From NCBI GenBank assembly GCA_040766585.1, contig JAXGQE010000010.1:62001-126000 (forward strand): a stretch of DNA of 64,000 nucleotides. Direction: 5' to 3'. The translations under genes and the position numbers were made by a program. The stretch's first letter is position 1; every line of letters begins with the position of its first letter. Shown here one piece after another: positions 18,227 to 26,939 of the stretch. The notes beneath the pieces were generated by a model, which was not told the origin of the DNA, did no database searches, and saw nothing but the letters and a program-made list of their open reading frames with translations. Source of the stretch: JAXGQE01 sp040766585 (lineage in GTDB: Bacteria > Bacillota > SLNR01).

Positions 18227-19483
18227 TTAAGCCAGCCAGGGTTTGCTTCTCAGTTCTTCCGGTGGATGCGGGTTGGGCACAAAATCGCTGGTGTCCACAT
18301 CATGTTTCATAACATGAAGGGTATAGGCGATGGTGGCCATCACTCCCAGAGGAAGCACTTCCTCGTCCACTTCGAAATGGGGATTGTGGTGAGCAGCACC
18401 GGTTCCTTTTTCTTCATTGGCTATGCCGACGAAGGCAAAGACGCCGGGAGCATACTTCAGGTAAAAAGCCATGGATTCCGAAGCCATCCAGGTGGGTTCG
18501 TTCATCAGGTATTCTCCGCCCATGGCCGTACGGATGGCATCTTCTGCAGCCTTGGACAGCCCAGGGTGATTCATGACAATCATACCGCTGGGATTCAGTC
18601 CGGATTTTACATCATAGGTGCAGTGATGCAGGGCGCAGCAGTGATCCAGGATCTCTTTGGTCCGGGCAGCAGACTTCTTGGATTCTTCCAGATCGGTAAC
18701 TCGGAAGGACCCGGCAAATGTCAGTGTTTCCGGAATGATATTGGGAGCGCTGCCGGCGTTGATTTTCCCTACGCTCATGGTGGTGGCTTTAAAGGGATCC
18801 AGTGTGGTCATCCGCATGGCGTTCATGTTCTGATAGACATCCACGAAGCAGTCTAGGGGGCTATGGGAAAGATCCGGCCGGGATCCGTGGCCGCCCTGGC
18901 CTTTGATTTCCACTTCGAAGAATACACCGGCGGCCATACGGGGACCGGGGTCGACAGAAATCTTTCCGGAAGGCATTCCGGCGTACAGATGGATTCCCCA
19001 AATGGCATCCGGCTTTTCTTCCAGGACCATATTGGAGATCGCCAACGCGCCGTAGCCCATTTCTTCGCCCTGTTCAAACATCAGGACCACTTCGCCATCC
19101 AGTTCATCCGCATGTTCCTTCATGATTTTGGCAGCGGTCAAGAGCATGGATGTGTGGCCATCGTGACCGCAGGCGTGCATGGCGGCATCGGTTTTGGAGC
19201 AATATTTTCGCGGGCCTTTCAGGTTGTCTTCGGCTTCTTTCATGGGCAGTGCGTCGATGTCTGCCCGCAGTCCGATTTTTTTGCCCTTTTTGCCTTTGTT
19301 GATCCAGCCGATAATTCCGCCATCGCGGTCTTCCGCTTCGATGCCCATTTTTTTAAGTTCTTCCATCACCACTTTTTTGGTGTTGGTTTCCTTGCCGCCC
19401 ACTTCCGGATTTTCATGGAAGTAGACATACATCTTCTGCAGGTATTCGGCTTCCTGCTGTACTGCTTTTTTCAGATCCAGCAT
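18227..19483 (-). CDS. M20 family amidohydrolase / metallopeptidase
   Basis: An M20D-type amidohydrolase of 418 residues. The dinuclear metal site is clear: RADIDALPM, MHACGHDGHTSML, the catalytic EE in FEQGEEMGYGA, and IWGIHLYAGMPSGK with the next histidine; HHNPHFEVDEEVLP carries the last ligand. Family members remove acyl or amide groups from amino acids (for example N-acetyl or indole conjugates) or p-aminobenzoyl-glutamate. AAGGAGG precedes ATG 19483. It lies downstream of the YfcC carrier on the same strand, a layout typical of import of a conjugated amino acid followed by hydrolysis. The exact substrate is not known. Confidence 0.9.
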   Translation of the reverse strand: MLDLKKAVQQEAEYLQKMYVYFHENPEVGGKETNTKKVVMEELKKMGIEAEDRDGGIIGWINKGKKGKKIGLRADIDALPMKEAEDNLKGPRKYCSKTDAAMHACGHDGHTSMLLTAAKIMKEHADELDGEVVLMFEQGEEMGYGALAISNMVLEEKPDAIWGIHLYAGMPSGKISVDPGPRMAAGVFFEVEIKGQGGHGSRPDLSHSPLDCFVDVYQNMNAMRMTTLDPFKATTMSVGKINAGSAPNIIPETLTFAGSFRVTDLEESKKSAARTKEILDHCCALHHCTYDVKSGLNPSGMIVMNHPGLSKAAEDAIRTAMGGEYLMNEPTWMASESMAFYLKYAPGVFAFVGIANEEKGTGAAHHNPHFEVDEEVLPLGVMATIAYTLHVMKHDVDTSDFVPNPHPPEELRSKPWLA

Positions 19484-19558
19484 AGAATAACCTCCTTTTG
19501 ACTTAGCCTGATGCCAGACCGTGCGCCCGCAGCCCGGGACGCATGTCGTTCATTCAGG

Positions 19559-20971
19559 TTAATAACCGATCCAGTTGATGCTGAAGAGGACATAGATCCA
19601 GACAAAGGACAGCAGAATCATCCCCACCACAATGGGGAGAGCCCACTTGAACCATTTGTCGAAGGGAACCCCTGCCGCTGCACAAGATCCTACTGTCCAG
19701 CCCAGAGCCGGGGAAATGATGTTGGTGAAACCGTCGCCGAACTGGAACGCCTGGACCGCCAGCTGAGGATTCATGCCCAATACTTCGGTAATGGGTTTGA
19801 TGATGGGCATAAGAATGGCTGCTTTGCTGGAGGCCGATGGGATGATGGGGTTGATGATGGCGATGATCCCTGTCAGACCAATGGCGGCAATGCCCTGGTC
19901 CAGACCCCGCAGCGGGAGTGTCAGAACGTACACGATGGTATGAGTAATGTTCCCTTCGTTCATGACCAGGGAAACAACACGGGCCATCCCGATGATGAAG
20001 CCGACAAATGCCATTCCGCCCAGTCCTTTGGCGTAGGCATCCCCGATTTCATCGGCCGACAATCCGGCGATGACGCCGCAGAGGACGGCATTGACGGTGG
20101 TAACCGCGGTCAGGAAGTTATATACGCTGCCGCCTTGTCGGGCATAGGTCAGAGAATACCAGACAATCAGCCCGTACTGGCCGAAGAAAAGCAGCAGGAT
20201 AACGATGTCCCGCCATGAAATGTGGGCTTCATGGATGGCACTTTCGCCGCTGTCATCAATGACCTTCAGCCAATCCGTATTGCCCATGGCCGATTTGCTG
20301 GGATCTTTCAGAATCCGGTTGGCGTACCAGAGAACATAGAGGATGGCGATGATTCCGAAGAAGAACATGATGACCATACGCATGCCGAACCCGGAATAGA
20401 TGGGTACTTCCATCATGGACTGGGGAATCAGCAGTTTGTTGGGCCCGGTGCCGAACCCCACCAATGTGGCAAAAGTGGTAACGGCAATGGCCATAATGGG
20501 ATCCAGCCTCAGTTTTCTGGCAAAGACCAGACCCACCGGGACCAGTGCAATCAGGTAGTCGCCGCCTCCGAAAGCGCTGAGGATGATCAGCATGCTCATC
20601 AGAAGAACGATCAATGTGTTGGGTCCTTTATCCTTGAGCTTGAAGGTGGCCCAGCTCAAGAAGTTGTCGATGGCCTTGGTGGCCAAAATGACCCCGATGG
20701 AGGCTCCTCCGACCAGTACCACCATGATGATGAATGCAGACTGGACCAAGCCGTCCTGGAACAGGTAAATGGCCCGGAACGGGCTGACCGGTGTCTGTTC
20801 ATCCCGATAAATGAAGTTGGATCCATCCACCACTCCATTTTCGTCCACTGCGAAATTTCCTGCGGGGATCACATAGGTCAGCGCGCTCATGATGAGGATC
20901 AAACCGATCAGGATCCACATCAGATGAGGCATTTTAAAGCCTTTCTTTTTTTCCTTCTTTTCGTCGGCCAT
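19559..20971 (-). CDS. YfcC/DcuC-type carboxylate or peptide-conjugate carrier
   Basis: A polytopic membrane transporter of 470 residues in the C4-dicarboxylate anaerobic carrier/YfcC group (PF03606). After a lysine-rich start (MADEKKEKKKGF) come about 11-12 hydrophobic helices, with GGGDYLIALVP, GTGPNKLLIPQSMMEVPIYSG and IINPIIPSASSKAAILMPII, the last resembling the family's second re-entrant loop. Start 20971 has AAGGAGGAGG at 8-12 nt. It is transcribed before the M20 gene, 75 nt away, and the two probably act on the same substrate. Confidence 0.87.
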   Translation of the reverse strand: MADEKKEKKKGFKMPHLMWILIGLILIMSALTYVIPAGNFAVDENGVVDGSNFIYRDEQTPVSPFRAIYLFQDGLVQSAFIIMVVLVGGASIGVILATKAIDNFLSWATFKLKDKGPNTLIVLLMSMLIILSAFGGGDYLIALVPVGLVFARKLRLDPIMAIAVTTFATLVGFGTGPNKLLIPQSMMEVPIYSGFGMRMVIMFFFGIIAILYVLWYANRILKDPSKSAMGNTDWLKVIDDSGESAIHEAHISWRDIVILLLFFGQYGLIVWYSLTYARQGGSVYNFLTAVTTVNAVLCGVIAGLSADEIGDAYAKGLGGMAFVGFIIGMARVVSLVMNEGNITHTIVYVLTLPLRGLDQGIAAIGLTGIIAIINPIIPSASSKAAILMPIIKPITEVLGMNPQLAVQAFQFGDGFTNIISPALGWTVGSCAAAGVPFDKWFKWALPIVVGMILLSFVWIYVLFSINWIGY

Positions 20972-21316
20972 ACTGAGAGACCTCCTCCTTGTATAATGAT
21001 TGCTGAGTGTCCAGACAGCATACAGTGCGCATGCTGTACCGATCCAGCCTGTCTGTTGGCTGCGGACCGTTTGACTGTGGCTGCAAGTCGTGCATCCCCT
21101 GATTCCCTTTGTCAATATACGAACGAAAAGACCTTTGTGGGATTAAAGGATTACAGCGGATATTCACGAATCTAACATAAACACGGCAAAGGTCTGAACA
21201 GACAGATATTGATACTTTCATTATATCCAAAGTGTTGTGAAAAAGTGCATATTCATGCAATATGGCAATGCCAACCTCATTGTCACAAAACGTGACAATC
21301 GGACGGGGGTGCAAAG
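20972..21316. promoter_or_regulatory. Divergent regulatory region, yfcC-M20 versus HTH regulator
   Basis: 345 nt without a supported gene. On the minus strand a -10 TATAAT lies at 21225-21220, with a poor -35 at correct spacing, suggesting an activator. Two inverted repeats lie upstream of it: CATATT-N5-AATATG (21248-21264) and ATTGTCAC-N5-GTGACAAT (21279-21299); the latter also lies just ahead of the regulator gene. The minus-strand leader is therefore about 240 nt and contains AGACCTTTG...CAAAGGTCT (21195-21187 with 21137-21129) followed by TTTT, a possible attenuating hairpin. Confidence 0.6.
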
Positions 21317-22813
21317 ATGGTCTTTGCACAGAAATTAGATCTTTTAATGACCATTACCCGGACTACCAACCGGGAGCTGGGAGAATACCTGGTCATCGAC
21401 CCTTCCCAGGTCAGCCGAGTCCGCAACGGACGCAGAAGACCCGGCGGCTGTTTTCTGGAAGGATTGAAACTCTGCTTATTCTTTGCGGAGCGCCTGAAGG
21501 ATGACTATCAGAAAAAGGCCGTTCAGAATGCGCTGGGGCTTCCGTATGTCCTGCCTGATGACCTGGAAGAGGCGGCTTCCATTCTAGCGGGAGTGATGCG
21601 CCTGCGGGATTTTTCTGAGCCAGTGATCCCTGAGCCCATCCCTGAACACCCTCATGCCACCGTTGGAACGAGCCGTTTTGGCGTCGAAATTCCGGTCCAG
21701 GTGTATACCGGTACCGAAGGGAACAATGCGGCCAAAGTGCATTTCCTGGAGGAAGTTCTCAAAGAAAGTATCCCCCGGACCATTTGCCTGTTCAACAACG
21801 ATGATATGGTCTGGATGAAGGACGACACTCCTTTTGCCCATACGATTAATCGCTTAGCCAGAGAAATGTACGCCCGGGGGCACCGGCATATCGCCATATT
21901 TACTCCGGAACGCAATTTTTCTCAGCTCAGCTCCATGGTGGATGAATGGATGCCGCAGATTCTCAGCCAGTCTTTGAAAGTATTCTATTATCCCGGAAAG
22001 GTAGACGGTATTTTCCGACGCCATATCAGCATCATGAGCGGCGGTCTGGCTTTGACCACTTCTGCGGTGGGGGACATGAGCGAAGACAAAATGACCATGA
22101 TTACCCGGGACAAGCAGATAATCCGTTCTCTGCAAAAAGAGTTTGACCAGCTGCTGTATCTGTCCAAGCCGCTGTTTAATGTGTACCAGTCCAGCAATGA
22201 AAAGCAGATGCTGCAGGATATTACCAATATATCCAAAGATGAAGCTCCCACATTCCGTTATGCCGACCCGCTTCCGGGGAACACCATGCCGGAGTCGGTT
22301 TTTAATTCGGCCTATGAACGGATGGAATACCGCTTTAAAGAAAGGGTAGCCCGCCATTATCACGAAATCTACCGCTACAACGAATGGAATCTCAACCGCG
22401 TTCCCACCATGGAAATGATCCACCTGCCGGATCCGGCCGATGTAAAAACCGGGCGCATCCCGGTGGAGCAATCCCTCTATTTCCCCATGGAGACCATCTA
22501 CTATACGCCGCAGGAGTATGCCGACCATTTGCGTCATATCCTTTTCCTGCTGGAAAAACACCCCTTTTACCACCTGGCTTTGACAGAACGTGAAGGCCCC
22601 GAGAACCATTTGCTGCTGATCAAAAAAGGCACCCATGTGCTGGTGTCCAACAAGAATTACCCGCCGGTTATACTGACTAGCCGGGAACCTCTGATCGTGG
22701 ATATATTTTGGCATCATTATGTGGAAAAATCCGGACTGGACAAAATCACCACCGTACAGAAACGCCGGGTGATGAATATTCTGGAACAGTATCTGGCCGA
22801 TCTGACACGATAA
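21317..22813 (+). CDS. HTH-containing regulator, divergent from yfcC-M20
   Basis: A 498-residue protein with an N-terminal XRE-like helix-turn-helix (TNRELGEYLVIDPSQVSRVRNGRRRP, about residues 17-42, described here in part as RELGEYL and SQVSRVRNG). The large remainder is not recognised; it is soluble and has no visible phosphoacceptor or effector motif. ATG 21317 follows GGGGGTG. Its position opposite the transporter operon, with an inverted repeat 18 nt before its own start, suggests a local regulator that also controls itself. That role is inferred from arrangement only. Confidence 0.7.
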   Translation: MVFAQKLDLLMTITRTTNRELGEYLVIDPSQVSRVRNGRRRPGGCFLEGLKLCLFFAERLKDDYQKKAVQNALGLPYVLPDDLEEAASILAGVMRLRDFSEPVIPEPIPEHPHATVGTSRFGVEIPVQVYTGTEGNNAAKVHFLEEVLKESIPRTICLFNNDDMVWMKDDTPFAHTINRLAREMYARGHRHIAIFTPERNFSQLSSMVDEWMPQILSQSLKVFYYPGKVDGIFRRHISIMSGGLALTTSAVGDMSEDKMTMITRDKQIIRSLQKEFDQLLYLSKPLFNVYQSSNEKQMLQDITNISKDEAPTFRYADPLPGNTMPESVFNSAYERMEYRFKERVARHYHEIYRYNEWNLNRVPTMEMIHLPDPADVKTGRIPVEQSLYFPMETIYYTPQEYADHLRHILFLLEKHPFYHLALTEREGPENHLLLIKKGTHVLVSNKNYPPVILTSREPLIVDIFWHHYVEKSGLDKITTVQKRRVMNILEQYLADLTR

Positions 22814-22844
22814 GGGGATGGGAGTTTCACTGTAAGCTCGCTTG

Positions 22845-22895
22845 TTGACACGGCAGGGAGTTCATGGTATACTTAATATACCCCCATAGGGTATA
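22845..22895 (+). promoter_or_regulatory. copA promoter with CsoR-type operator
   Basis: TTGACA (22845-22850), 17-nt spacer, TATACT (22868-22873). Immediately downstream, spanning the start site, is the perfect inverted repeat TATACCC-N5-GGGTATA (22877-22895). The short G-tract palindrome is the operator form of Cu(I)-sensing CsoR repressors. A CsoR gene exists at 35392. Confidence 0.85.
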
Positions 22896-22911
22896 AGTGA
22901 GGAGGGTAACC

Positions 22912-25320
22912 ATGACAAAGCAAAATCAGTCATCCAATCATAAAGCAACCATCGGCATTACCGGAATGACTTGTGCCGCCTGTTCCGCCCGTGTGGAACG
23001 GGGATTGAAAGACACTCCCGGAGTAACGGATGCAGCCGTCAATCTGGCAACAGAGAAAGCCGTGGTGTCTTACGATCCTGAGGCCGTTTCACTGTCTGAT
23101 TTGGTGCAGCGGGTGGAAGACATCGGGTACGGAGTCGTCCGGGATCGGATTTCTCTGGCAGTGGGCGGTATGACTTGTGCGGCCTGTTCCGCCCGAATTG
23201 GCACCCAGCTGGAGAAGGTTCCCGGTGTCCTGTCATCCCATGTGAATCTGGCTACAGAAAAAGCCGTAGTGGAATATCTTCCCGATATGGCCTCTGTATC
23301 CGATTTTCGGCGTGTCATCCGCGATCTGGGATACACCATCATTGAAAGCGGTCCAGGGCGCGACGCTTCCGATGCGGAACGGGAAGCCCGTGAAGCGGAG
23401 ATTCGCAAATTGAAAAACCGATTCATATTTTCAGCGGTCCTGACACTGCCGCTGGTCAGCATGATGCTCCATGACCTGGGCATTCACATGCCGGCCTGGC
23501 TTATGGATATGCGTCTTCATTTTGTCCTGGCTACCATGGTGCAGATTGTAGCCGGTTCCACCTTTTACCGGGGAGCCTACCACAGTCTGAGAAGCGGTGC
23601 AGCCAATATGGATGTCCTGGTATCCATTGGAACAACGGCAGCCTACCTGTACAGCGTAGCGTCTACCTTTTTCATCGACGGCTTCATCTATTACGAAGCG
23701 GCGGCTGTAATCCTTACTCTGGTGCTTTTGGGTAAATTGCTGGAGGCCAATGCCAAAGGTCGTACCTCAGAAGCCATCAAGAAGCTGATGGGTCTCCAGC
23801 CCAAAACAGCCCATGTGATAAAAAATGGAGAAGAAGTGGTGGTCCCCATTGAAGAACTGGAAGTGGGGGATCGGATTGTAGTTCGGCCGGGTGAGAAGAT
23901 CCCGGTGGATGGGCATATGCTGGAAGGATTCAGTTCAGTGGATGAATCCATGCTCACCGGAGAAAGCATCCCGGTGGATAAGCACCCTGGAGATGAAGTC
24001 GTGGGTGCAACCATCAATCTGCAGGGAATGATCCAGATGGAAGCCACCCGGGTGGGTCGAGATACGGCGTTGGCCCAGATTATCCGGATGGTGGAAGAAG
24101 CCCAGGGATCCAAAGCTCCGATTCAGCGACTGGCCGACCGGGTGGCTGGAGTCTTTGTACCCGTGGTCTTACTGATTGCATTGGGAACTTTTGCTGGATG
24201 GATGCTGGTATCGGGCAGTTTCACAGATGCCCTGATCCATGCCACGGCGGTCCTGGTCATCGCCTGTCCCTGCAGCCTGGGGTTGGCCACCCCCACAGCC
24301 ATCATGGTGGGAACCGGACGGGGAGCTGAATCCGGTATACTGATCAAGGGCGGAGAATATCTGGAAAAAGCCCACAGTGTGAATGTGGTGGTCCTGGATA
24401 AAACCGGTACATTAACCCGCGGTCAGCCGGAACTGACGGGAGTGTGGCCACTTTCGGGAGATGAAAATGAACTGCTGCGGATCGCGGCATCCGCCGAACA
24501 GGGATCCGAACATCCCCTGGGACAGGCCATTGTGGCCGGGGCCCGGGCGCGGGAACTGAAACTGGATACCCCGCAACAGTTTGCCGCTGTTGCCGGGCAT
24601 GGAATTGAAGCCCAGATCAACGGCCGGGCAGTCCTTTTGGGCAACCGGAAGATGATGACAGAGAAAAACATTGAATATCTGCCTGGAGAAGGGCTTTTGA
24701 CAGAAGCAGAAAACCGCGGGGAGACGGCCATGTTGGCGGCCATCGACGGAAAACTGGCCGGGGTAATCTCGGTTGCGGATACGGTCAAGGATACCTCCCG
24801 GCAGGCGGTGGCCGAACTGAAAAAGATGGGCATGGATGTGGTTATGATCACCGGAGACAACCGCCGTACTGCTCAAGCCATCGGGGATCTGGTGGGAATC
24901 AGCCATATACTGGCAGAAGTCCTGCCGCAGGATAAAGCCAAGGAAGTGGAGAAACTGAAAGGAGAAGGGAAAGTGGTGGCTATGGTGGGGGACGGAATCA
25001 ACGATGCTCCCGCCCTGGCGACAGCAGACCTGGGCCTGGCGATTGGCACAGGAACCGATGTAGCCATTGAAACCGCCGGCATTACCCTGATGAGCGGAGA
25101 CCTGATGGGAGTAGTGTCCGCCATCCGACTGAGCCGACGGACCATGCGCACCATCCGCCAGAATCTTTTTTGGGCCTTCTTCTACAATATCCTGGGAATA
25201 CCATTGGCGGCGGCCGGGTACCTGAATCCCATGATTGCCGGAGCAGCCATGGCATTTAGTTCAGTATCCGTGGTAACCAACTCACTGCTGCTGAAGCGAT
25301 ACAATCCCCGCAGCAACTGA
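22912..25320 (+). CDS. copA: Cu(I)-exporting P1B-type ATPase
   Basis: A copper pump of 802 residues. Two N-terminal heavy-metal domains each carry GMTCAACSAR (first pair C21/C24). The transport helix has ACPCSLGLATPTA (CPC near residue 453), the phosphorylation site is DKTGTLTRGQ at about 496, an SEHPLGQAI motif (HP) lies in the N-domain, and GDGINDAPAL is the hinge. It exports Cu+ from the cytoplasm with ATP. ATG 22912 follows GGAGGG; an ATG-less extension upstream would run into the operator. The metallochaperone copZ follows 27 nt later, making a copper-efflux operon repressed when copper is low. Confidence 0.97.
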   Translation: MTKQNQSSNHKATIGITGMTCAACSARVERGLKDTPGVTDAAVNLATEKAVVSYDPEAVSLSDLVQRVEDIGYGVVRDRISLAVGGMTCAACSARIGTQLEKVPGVLSSHVNLATEKAVVEYLPDMASVSDFRRVIRDLGYTIIESGPGRDASDAEREAREAEIRKLKNRFIFSAVLTLPLVSMMLHDLGIHMPAWLMDMRLHFVLATMVQIVAGSTFYRGAYHSLRSGAANMDVLVSIGTTAAYLYSVASTFFIDGFIYYEAAAVILTLVLLGKLLEANAKGRTSEAIKKLMGLQPKTAHVIKNGEEVVVPIEELEVGDRIVVRPGEKIPVDGHMLEGFSSVDESMLTGESIPVDKHPGDEVVGATINLQGMIQMEATRVGRDTALAQIIRMVEEAQGSKAPIQRLADRVAGVFVPVVLLIALGTFAGWMLVSGSFTDALIHATAVLVIACPCSLGLATPTAIMVGTGRGAESGILIKGGEYLEKAHSVNVVVLDKTGTLTRGQPELTGVWPLSGDENELLRIAASAEQGSEHPLGQAIVAGARARELKLDTPQQFAAVAGHGIEAQINGRAVLLGNRKMMTEKNIEYLPGEGLLTEAENRGETAMLAAIDGKLAGVISVADTVKDTSRQAVAELKKMGMDVVMITGDNRRTAQAIGDLVGISHILAEVLPQDKAKEVEKLKGEGKVVAMVGDGINDAPALATADLGLAIGTGTDVAIETAGITLMSGDLMGVVSAIRLSRRTMRTIRQNLFWAFFYNILGIPLAAAGYLNPMIAGAAMAFSSVSVVTNSLLLKRYNPRSN

Positions 25321-25347
25321 TTTCAATATAAGGGAGGTGAATATCCA

Positions 25348-25575
25348 ATGGCAGAAGATAAAAAGTCCATGAAATTTGATTTGAATGTAGAAGGAATGAC
25401 TTGCGGGCACTGTGTTTCCACCATAGAAAAGGCGGTGGGAAATGTGTCCGGTGTGGAATCAGTTAGCGTGGATTTGGCAAAAAAACTAGTGTCTGTTGTT
25501 TGTGAGAATGATCCTCTGACTCATGAAGCCATAAAGCGGGCTGTCACCAGCGCCGGCTATCAGCTAGCCGATTGA
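25348..25575 (+). CDS. copZ: Copper chaperone, heavy-metal-associated domain
   Basis: A 75-residue single HMA domain with Cu(I)-binding GMTCGHC and the ferredoxin-like beta-alpha-beta pattern (FDLNVEG...STIEKAV...VESVSVDL...AIKRAVTSAGY). It delivers copper to CopA. SD GGGAGGTG precedes ATG 25348. Confidence 0.93.
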   Translation: MAEDKKSMKFDLNVEGMTCGHCVSTIEKAVGNVSGVESVSVDLAKKLVSVVCENDPLTHEAIKRAVTSAGYQLAD

Positions 25576-25626
25576 CGAGGCAGGAAATGTGTAAACGGCA
25601 TTGGGGAATTCATCGTCGATGTCAGT

Positions 25627-25668
25627 CAGGGCAGCCGGGATCCGGATTTCGGCTGCCCTGGTTCTTTC
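25627..25668 (+). terminator. Terminator of copAZ
   Basis: CAGGGCAGCCG (25627-25637) pairs with CGGCTGCCCTG (25650-25660); a T-rich tail follows. Confidence 0.8.
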
Positions 25669-25696
25669 TGGCAACCTATGGAAAAGGAGGGATCCT

Positions 25697-26479
25697 ATGC
25701 TGAGCGATCGGGAACGAATGCGCTATTCTCGCCAGATTCTTCTGGATGAGGTGGGTGAAAGCGGGCAGTTGAAATTGAAAGAAGCCAGTGTACTGATCGT
25801 GGGCTGCGGAGGCTTGGGATCGCCTGTCGCCATGTATCTGGCGGCAGCCGGAGTCGGCACCATCGCGGTTTTGGATAAAGATGTGGTGGAACTGTCCAAT
25901 CTTCAGCGCCAGATCATGCACAGCATGGACCGTTTGGGTGTACCCAAAGCGATGTCAGCCCGGATGACCTTGGAATCCATGAATCCTGAAATACAAATCC
26001 GGGAGTATATCCGGGAACTGGTGCCTGAAAATGTTCAGGAATTCATTCGAGACTTTGATGTTGTCATTAACGGTGTCGACAATTTTGAGACCCGTTTTCT
26101 TCTGAATGATGCCTGTTATCTGGAAAAGAAGCCGCTGATCGAGGCTGGGGTACTGCGGTACGATGGATTGGTGATGACCATCCTTCCGGACCAGGGACCC
26201 TGTTATCGCTGTCTTTTTCCGCATATACCTGAGGAAGGAACCGTATCCTCCACTCAAACACTGGGTCTGTTGGCCACCATTCCCGGAATTGCCGGGACAA
26301 TCCAGGCAACTGAAGCACTGAAGGTAATCCTGGGAATCGGCAAACCCTTGACCGGGAGGGTTTTGGCATTCAACGCACTGGAGGGGCATTATGATGTGAT
26401 TGACTGGCCTCGGGATCCCCACTGCCCTCTGTGCGGAGAGCATCCCACCATCCACACTCCGGGAGAAGATTTTGAGTAA
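25697..26479 (+). CDS. MoeB/ThiF/HesA-type adenylyltransferase
   Basis: An E1-like enzyme of 260 residues that adenylates the C-terminus of a ubiquitin-like sulfur carrier. ATP-binding GCGGLGSPVAMYLAAAGVG, the DKDVVELSNLQRQ segment, NGVDNFETRFLLND and two zinc CxxC pairs (CYRC, CPLC) are present. The usual ThiF catalytic cysteine region reads VSSTQTLGLLATIPG, without cysteine, which is closer to MoeB. No ThiS, MoaD or other cofactor gene is adjacent, so the partner is unknown. ATG 25697 follows AAGGAGG; the open frame upstream runs through the copAZ terminator and is not coding. Confidence 0.85.
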   Translation: MLSDRERMRYSRQILLDEVGESGQLKLKEASVLIVGCGGLGSPVAMYLAAAGVGTIAVLDKDVVELSNLQRQIMHSMDRLGVPKAMSARMTLESMNPEIQIREYIRELVPENVQEFIRDFDVVINGVDNFETRFLLNDACYLEKKPLIEAGVLRYDGLVMTILPDQGPCYRCLFPHIPEEGTVSSTQTLGLLATIPGIAGTIQATEALKVILGIGKPLTGRVLAFNALEGHYDVIDWPRDPHCPLCGEHPTIHTPGEDFE

Positions 26480-26487
26480 GAAAGAGT

Positions 26488-26519
26488 AATCAAAAAACCT
26501 CCTAGGAGGTTTTTTGATT
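26488..26519. terminator. Bidirectional terminator, 32-bp perfect palindrome
   Basis: A perfect palindrome centred on CCTAGG with A6 and T6 arms. It separates convergent genes. Confidence 0.88.
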
Positions 26520-26572
26520 TCTGGCTAAAAATCTCAGGGAATCCGGAGGAGTTTCCTTTTGTGTGTCGGTGG

Positions 26573-26908
26573 CTATTTCCCCAGCCACTGGATGAAGAAG
26601 AGAAATACAGCCAGTATGAACAGCACAGACAGAATCAGAACCGCCAGTCCCAAATTCATACCCAGGGTGGCTTCCCGGAATCCGGGAGAAGACGGTCCCT
26701 CCATCTGGCGCCGAACCGATCGGGCTGAAAGATAGGCCAAAATGGCCAGGGGGATCACCAGTGGAAGCAGCAGTCCGTTGATCCCGATTGAATCCACGGT
26801 GATGCCCAAAAAGATAGAAAGAACGAAGGCTGCAGCTGATGCCTGTCCCAGCCGAAGGGCTGTCCAGGCGCTGCGGGGAATGGGATCGGATGAGTCTGGA
26901 TGGGCCAT
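26573..26908 (-). CDS. Small DUF4190-like membrane protein
   Basis: A 111-residue protein with two or three membrane helices. The pattern (hydrophobic helix, LPLVIPLAILAYLSARS, basic loop, EATLGMNLGLAVLILSVLF) recalls DUF4190 proteins, but the match is by eye only. AGAGGAGGG precedes ATG 26908. It lies 31 nt downstream of the AI-2E family gene on the same strand. Function unknown. Confidence 0.6.
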   Translation of the reverse strand: MAHPDSSDPIPRSAWTALRLGQASAAAFVLSIFLGITVDSIGINGLLLPLVIPLAILAYLSARSVRRQMEGPSSPGFREATLGMNLGLAVLILSVLFILAVFLFFIQWLGK

Positions 26909-26939
26909 TAAAATCCCTCCTCTGCGAAGTAGTCTTCCT

